Shown: in pieces, positions 6,407 through 10,577 of the stretch
How positions within the stretch are numbered: position 1 is the first letter of the stretch
Layout: each line of letters opens with the position of its first letter
Source: Actinomycetota bacterium
GTDB taxonomy: Bacteria > Actinomycetota > Actinomycetes > Nanopelagicales > Nanopelagicaceae
Length of the DNA stretch: 10,577 bases
Reading direction: 5' to 3'
Assembly: GCA_009705675.1 (NCBI GenBank)
Contig: WLSX01000015.1
Location: forward strand, 1-10,577
Program-made: the position numbers and the translations under genes
The notes under the pieces: generated by a model
Seen by the model: the letters and a program-made list of their open reading frames with translations, nothing else
Told to the model about the DNA's origin: nothing
The model's database searches: none

Positions 6407-7857
6407 TTGCTTACCTTTGCATCCGAGGTCAAATAACCAGCTAATCCATGGCGACCGCCTTCACGTCCCCAGCCAGACTCTTTATAACCACCAAATGGGC
6501 TTGCCGGATCAAATTTATTAAAGGTATTACTCCAAATTACACCAGCTTTTAATTGCTTAGCTGCCCATAGAACTTTTGAACCTTTGTCACTCCAAATACC
6601 GGCAGATAATCCATACATGGTGTTATTTGCCTTTTCAATTCCTTCTGCCGGAGTTCTAAATGTTAAGACAGATAAAACTGGCCCAAAGATTTCCTCTCGA
6701 GCTATTCGATGTGATTGTGAGACACCAGTAAATATTGTTGGGGGATACCAAAAACCTTTGCTTGGCAATTTACACTCAGGTGACCATCGATTAGCACCTT
6801 CAGCGTCACCAGTACTAGAGATCTCATGAATTCTATTTAATTGTTCCTTTGAATTAATCGCACCAAGGTCAGTGTTCTTATCCATTGGATCACCTACTCT
6901 GATTAAACTCATACGCTTTTTCAGTTTTTCTAGGACCTCATCAGCAATATTTTCTTGAAGCAATAATCTAGAGCCAGCGCAGCAGACATGGCCTTGGTTA
7001 AAGAAAATTCCATTCACAATTCCTTCAACTGCTTCATCAATTGCAGCGTCATCAAATACAAGGTTTGCTGCCTTTCCACCTAACTCTAAAGTTGCACTCT
7101 TCTTTGTGGCAGATATTGATCTAGCAATCGCTTTTCCAACCTCAGTAGATCCAGTAAAAGCAACCTTATTTATATCTGGATGATTAACTAGTGCAGCTCC
7201 AGTGATTCCGTCACCGGTAACAATATTTACCACACCCTCTGGTAAGCCGGCTTGTTGGCAAACTTGAGCAAATAACAACGCAGTTAGTGGAGTTGTTTCT
7301 GCAGGTTTTAATACAACAGTATTTCCAGCAGCAAGGGCAGGTGCAATTTTCCAAGCAAGCATAAGTAGTGGAAAGTTCCAAGGAATTATCTGGCCAACTA
7401 CACCGACTGGCTTTGGTTTATTGCCAACTCCGGCATACTCTAATTTATCGGCCCACCCTGCATGATAGAAAAAATGCGCAGCAGCAAGTGGAATATCAGT
7501 ATCACGAGACTCTCTAATTGGCTTTCCATTATCTAGTGTTTCTACCACTGCAAACTCACGTGCTCGCTCCTGCATAATACGCGCGATTCGATATAGGTAT
7601 TTTCCCCGCTCTTTAGCGGGCATCTTTGACCAAACTTTTGTAAAGGCTAATCGAGCACTTTTAACAGCTAAATCAATATCTAACTTATCTGCATAGCCAA
7701 TCTTTGAAAGTAACTCTTCAGTTGCTGGATTAATTGTGTTAAAGCTTTTACCTTTTTTAGGATCTACAAATTTTCCATTAATAAATAGGCCGTAGGAACT
7801 TGCAATATTTGCTATTGCTTTTGATTCAGGGGCACTTGCGTATTCAAAGCCGCTCAT
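6403..7857 (-). CDS. Aldehyde dehydrogenase, NAD(P)+-dependent, catalytically complete
   Basis: This 484-residue enzyme has the normal ALDH superfamily length and oxidises an aldehyde to its carboxylate. All core motifs are present: PWNFP with N161 (159-163), VVLKPAETTP with cofactor-binding K184 (181-190), FTGSTEVGK (234-242), general base E258 in LELGGK, and nucleophile C292 in FNQGHVCCAGSR (286-297). SPFGGYKESGWGREGG lies near the C-terminus. The start is an ATG 7 bases after the deoC TAG, with AGGGG (7862-7866) only 4 bases away. The stop overlaps the start of the short ALDH-like gene by four bases, so the two are probably made in a fixed ratio and may form a complex. Given its place directly after deoC, acetaldehyde released by the aldolase is the likeliest substrate, yielding acetate. 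Substrate and NAD versus NADP preference cannot be read from the sequence. Confidence 0.93.
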   Translation of the reverse strand: MSGFEYASAPESKAIANIASSYGLFINGKFVDPKKGKSFNTINPATEELLSKIGYADKLDIDLAVKSARLAFTKVWSKMPAKERGKYLYRIARIMQERAREFAVVETLDNGKPIRESRDTDIPLAAAHFFYHAGWADKLEYAGVGNKPKPVGVVGQIIPWNFPLLMLAWKIAPALAAGNTVVLKPAETTPLTALLFAQVCQQAGLPEGVVNIVTGDGITGAALVNHPDINKVAFTGSTEVGKAIARSISATKKSATLELGGKAANLVFDDAAIDEAVEGIVNGIFFNQGHVCCAGSRLLLQENIADEVLEKLKKRMSLIRVGDPMDKNTDLGAINSKEQLNRIHEISSTGDAEGANRWSPECKLPSKGFWYPPTIFTGVSQSHRIAREEIFGPVLSVLTFRTPAEGIEKANNTMYGLSAGIWSDKGSKVLWAAKQLKAGVIWSNTFNKFDPASPFGGYKESGWGREGGRHGLAGYLTSDAKVSK

Positions 7858-7864
7858 AACACCC

Positions 7865-8800
7865 CTAATCCATCGTTACGTAATTAGCACTAGCGTAGTG
7901 CCCAGTCCGTAACTTCATTCGTTGCATAAGTAAATCATTTAGAAGCGCACTTGCACCAATTCTAAATAGGGATGGGTTAAGCCAATCAGGGCCAGCAGTC
8001 TCATTAACCAACACTAACTGTTTAATCGCATCCTTTGTGGTTCGAATTCCGCCAGCGGGTTTAACGCCAATTCGTGTACCAGATAAGGCAAAGTAATCTC
8101 TAACAGCTTCTAACATCACTAATACAACTGGTGCGGTTGCAGCCGGAGCGACTTTTCCGGTACTTGTCTTAATAAAATCAGCGCCAGCTAGCATTGCAAG
8201 ATAAGAAGCTTTACGAACATTATCATACGTGACTAATTCGCCAGTTTCTAAAATAACTTTTAAATGCGCTTTATTTCCACATAATTCTTTAATAATTTTA
8301 ATTTCTTCAAAAACTTCACCAAGCCGGCCAGATAAAAATGCACCCCGATCAATGACCATGTCAATTTCATTTGCACCAGCATTAATAGCATCTTGAGTAT
8401 CTAATTCTTTAACTGCCCGACTTGCTCTTCCAGAGGGGAAGGCGGTAGCAACTGCGGCGACTGGAATATCTTTTCCACCAATTGCATCTAATTCATTACG
8501 CGCAATTTTTACCATATCGTTGTAAACACAAATTGCTCCAACAGATGGAACAGTTAAATCAGTTGGATCTGGCCTGACCGCTTTTGCACAAAGAGCTTTA
8601 ACTTTTCCAGGTGTATCAGCACCTTCAAGGGTTGTTAGATCAACCATGCTGATTGCCATATCGATTGCCCATGCTTTACTTGAAGTTTTAATACTTCTAG
8701 TTGCAAGCATCGCAGCTCTAGCTTCAGCACCAACCTGATCTACCGGCGGTAGGTCCGAAAGAAACTTTTTCAGTGATGCTTCACTGCCATCGATAATCAT
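7865..8800 (-). CDS. deoC: Deoxyribose-phosphate aldolase
   Basis: This 311-residue class I aldolase cleaves 2-deoxyribose-5-phosphate to glyceraldehyde-3-phosphate and acetaldehyde. The Schiff-base lysine is K211 in DFIKTSTGK (208-216). The second active-site lysine is K247 in GVKPAGGIR (245-253), and the catalytic acid is D147 in NEIDMVID (144-151). FPSGRA (121-126) is also conserved. The core resembles E. coli DeoC, but the protein is longer than the common 220-260 residue forms. About 45 extra residues precede the core, and a tail of about 25 (from NDLLMQRMK to YVTMD) follows it. The ATG overlaps the mutase stop by four bases (ATGA) and no clear Shine-Dalgarno site precedes it, so re-initiation after the mutase is the likely mode. 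It links phosphorolysis products to glycolysis and hands acetaldehyde to the next gene's product. Confidence 0.94.
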   Translation of the reverse strand: MIIDGSEASLKKFLSDLPPVDQVGAEARAAMLATRSIKTSSKAWAIDMAISMVDLTTLEGADTPGKVKALCAKAVRPDPTDLTVPSVGAICVYNDMVKIARNELDAIGGKDIPVAAVATAFPSGRASRAVKELDTQDAINAGANEIDMVIDRGAFLSGRLGEVFEEIKIIKELCGNKAHLKVILETGELVTYDNVRKASYLAMLAGADFIKTSTGKVAPAATAPVVLVMLEAVRDYFALSGTRIGVKPAGGIRTTKDAIKQLVLVNETAGPDWLNPSLFRIGASALLNDLLMQRMKLRTGHYASANYVTMD

Positions 8801-10410
8801 GAGAGTACTTTAGTCAATGCTTCCTTTATTTGCGATACCGAGGATATTGCCTGAACATTAGTATCAGATACAACTTCTATATAACATTTAAGTTTTGGTT
8901 CAGTACCAGATGGCCTAATAATTACCCGAATTTGGTTTTCATACATAAGCCTGATCCCAGGTGTAGGAAAACTCTTTGACTTACTAAGATCTTCAGCAAT
9001 AAGAAGTCTGTTTCCACAAAGATCTGCTGGGGGATTCGTCACAACCCTTGAAAGCAATCCATCAATTTGGGTTAATTTATCAAATCTTAATGAAATCTGT
9101 TCGGTCTTATGAAAACCAAACTCTTCATAAATTGAATCTAAATAATCACAAAGTGAGGTTTTATTTTTATGTAATTCACCCGCTAACTGAGTAATAATTA
9201 CGGCAGCACTGATTCCATCCTTGTCATTAACTACACCTGGATCTACACAGTAACCAAGCGCTTCTTCGTAACCAAAAATTAGTTTATTAGTTTTTGAAAT
9301 CCATTTAAAGCCAGTTAAAGTTTCATAAAATGCAATTCCATTTCTATTAGCAATTTTGGCAAGCAAGGAAGATGAAACTAATGAATTTGCTACCGCAACA
9401 TCTTTACTCTTGTTCTTACTAATCAAATAAAATCCAAGTATTGTTCCAACCTCATCACCTCTAAGCATTCGCCAGCCAGTTCGAAGATCATTTACTGCTA
9501 CAGCACACCTATCGGCATCTGGATCATTTGCAATTACAAGATCAGCATTATTTTTTTTAGCATAATTAATTGCTAAATCTATTGCGCCAGCTTCCTCAGG
9601 GTTTGGAAATGGTGTAGTTGGAAAATCAGGGTCTGGATTTGCTTGTTCAGTTACCAATATTGGCGATGCAAACTTGGCTTTTTCGAAAACTCTAAGAAAT
9701 GTTTCACTTCCTACTCCGTGCAGAGCGGTATAAACAATTTTTAATTGATTTGGGATTGTAACTAGGTTTGCAACAGAGGTGGAGTAATTATCTATAACTG
9801 ACTCATTAACTGTTTCAAAATTTTTTGATCTAACAGGGGATAAATCTGCTTTAGATATTTCATCTGATATTTCTAAGTCAACTGGTGTAATTATCTGAGA
9901 TCCACGATAGTTAACGCCATTTACAATGCCACCGAGATAAACCTTGTAGCCATTATCTGCTGCTGGATTATGGCTTGCGGTAACCATTATCCCAACATCT
10001 ACTTTTAGATTATTTACCGCAAACGCTAACACAGGAGTTGGAAGCGATCTTGGTAGAAGATAAGTTTTAATTCCAGCTCCAGAGAATATTTCAGCACTAT
10101 CTTGTGCGAACTCATTGGATCCATGTCTTGCATCTTTTCCAATTACAACTGAGGTTAGATTATTTTTCTTCATAAAGGAAATAATTCCGCTGGCTGCCCT
10201 ACTTACTACTGCGCGATTCATACATGATGGCCCAGGCCCAATTGGACCGCGTAAGCCGGCAGTTCCAAATTGAAGAAATCCGTTAAAGCATCGTTTTAGC
10301 TCTACTTCATTATTTTCTGCAAGCCATTTACGTAATTGTTCAGCTGTATTTTTGTCAGGATCATTCTTGATCCACTCTTGAACCTCAGAACGCAGCTGAT
10401 CTGAGATCAC
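8797..10410 (-). CDS. pmmB: Phosphomannomutase/phosphoglucomutase family protein, PGM2/PmmB type; probable phosphopentomutase
   Basis: This 537-residue alpha-D-phosphohexomutase has all four active-site elements. The phosphoserine loop TASHNP is at 144-149 (S146). The metal-binding loop DPDADR is at 296-301. The sugar-binding loop EEALGY is at 382-387, and the phosphate-binding loop RPSGTEPK at 499-506. The N-terminal [13 protein letters not shown] (48-60) is characteristic of the PGM2 subgroup, which includes human PGM2, a phosphopentomutase. Lying between punA and deoC, it most plausibly converts (deoxy)ribose-1-phosphate to the 5-phosphate, filling the step done elsewhere by DeoB. In Mycobacterium the homologue pmmB also sits next to the purine nucleoside phosphorylase gene (from memory). 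The start is GTG, overlapping the punA TGA by four bases (GTGA), with AAAGGTG (10422-10428) upstream. Phosphogluco- or phosphomannomutase activity is an alternative or additional role. Confidence 0.92.
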   Translation of the reverse strand: MISDQLRSEVQEWIKNDPDKNTAEQLRKWLAENNEVELKRCFNGFLQFGTAGLRGPIGPGPSCMNRAVVSRAASGIISFMKKNNLTSVVIGKDARHGSNEFAQDSAEIFSGAGIKTYLLPRSLPTPVLAFAVNNLKVDVGIMVTASHNPAADNGYKVYLGGIVNGVNYRGSQIITPVDLEISDEISKADLSPVRSKNFETVNESVIDNYSTSVANLVTIPNQLKIVYTALHGVGSETFLRVFEKAKFASPILVTEQANPDPDFPTTPFPNPEEAGAIDLAINYAKKNNADLVIANDPDADRCAVAVNDLRTGWRMLRGDEVGTILGFYLISKNKSKDVAVANSLVSSSLLAKIANRNGIAFYETLTGFKWISKTNKLIFGYEEALGYCVDPGVVNDKDGISAAVIITQLAGELHKNKTSLCDYLDSIYEEFGFHKTEQISLRFDKLTQIDGLLSRVVTNPPADLCGNRLLIAEDLSKSKSFPTPGIRLMYENQIRVIIRPSGTEPKLKCYIEVVSDTNVQAISSVSQIKEALTKVLS

Positions 10411-10577
10411 AGCTTAGGCAACACCTTTGCTAACAAATTGCCCATTCGATCTGCAGCGGCTTTACCAGCAGCAATTACCTCGGCATGATTAAGTTTTTCA
10501 CCAGTTACACCGGCTGCAGCATTTGTAACTAAAGATATTGCAAGTACTTTTGCACCAAGCGCGTGAGCTGCAATAGC
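10407..10577 (-). CDS. punA: Purine nucleoside phosphorylase, C-terminal end (partial)
   Basis: These are the last 56 codons plus TGA of a gene that continues beyond the right edge; the frame is exact from 10577 down to 10407. The translation contains [21 protein letters not shown] followed by [10 protein letters not shown], the C-terminal pattern of trimeric, mammalian-type purine nucleoside phosphorylases. The Asn of SLVTN is the purine-binding residue (N243 in the human enzyme). Such enzymes convert inosine and guanosine, including the deoxy forms, plus phosphate to base and (deoxy)ribose-1-phosphate. That takes up the product of the adenosine deaminase encoded on the other strand. Its stop overlaps the mutase GTG by four bases. 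As the first visible gene of the minus-strand string, it or a gene upstream should carry the promoter, outside this window. A related MTA phosphorylase is possible from so short a piece, but the neighbours favour PunA. Confidence 0.85.
   Translation of the reverse strand, partial: AIAAHALGAKVLAISLVTNAAAGVTGEKLNHAEVIAAGKAAADRMGNLLAKVLPKL

Noticed and set aside
6584..6829. Open frame of 81 codons on the plus strand
   Set aside because: It is antisense to the catalytically complete ALDH gene; no family resemblance was seen.

Overview
This window looks like chromosomal DNA of an AT-rich, streamlined actinobacterium. The proteins are actinobacterial in type, and the gene sets cdd-deoA-add and punA-pmmB match, from memory, neighbourhoods in high-GC Actinobacteria such as Mycobacterium (Rv3307/Rv3308 and Rv3313c-Rv3315c). 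The DNA, however, is strongly AT-rich and almost free of intergenic sequence. That combination suggests a freshwater acI-type lineage (Nanopelagicales), an inference made without any database search.

The window holds two convergent gene strings. Positions 1-5563 on the plus strand carry the end of a nucleoside-type ABC transporter ATPase (nupO-like), two permeases (nupP-like, nupQ-like), cytidine deaminase (cdd), thymidine/pyrimidine-nucleoside phosphorylase (deoA) and adenosine deaminase (add). Positions 5564-10577 on the minus strand carry, in order of transcription, the end of a purine nucleoside phosphorylase (punA), a PGM2/PmmB-type phosphohexo/phosphopentomutase, deoxyribose-phosphate aldolase (deoC), a full-length aldehyde dehydrogenase and a short, catalytically degenerate aldehyde dehydrogenase-like protein. 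The two strings meet with back-to-back stop codons and no spacer.

Together the genes make one coherent pathway. Nucleosides are imported; cytidine and adenosine are deaminated; PunA and DeoA split nucleosides into free base and (deoxy)ribose-1-phosphate. The mutase probably converts the 1-phosphate to the 5-phosphate, replacing DeoB. DeoC cleaves deoxyribose-5-phosphate to glyceraldehyde-3-phosphate and acetaldehyde, and the aldehyde dehydrogenase pair probably oxidises the acetaldehyde.

The most interesting item is the aldehyde dehydrogenase pair at 5564-7857, which resembles a two-gene (split) version of the two-domain ALDH16 architecture. Nothing here amounts to a wholly new system: no mobile element, CRISPR array, RNA gene or large repeat was seen. 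The longest gene-free stretch is 25 bases (2761-2785). Promoters for both strings must lie outside the window or inside genes; I saw no convincing one.
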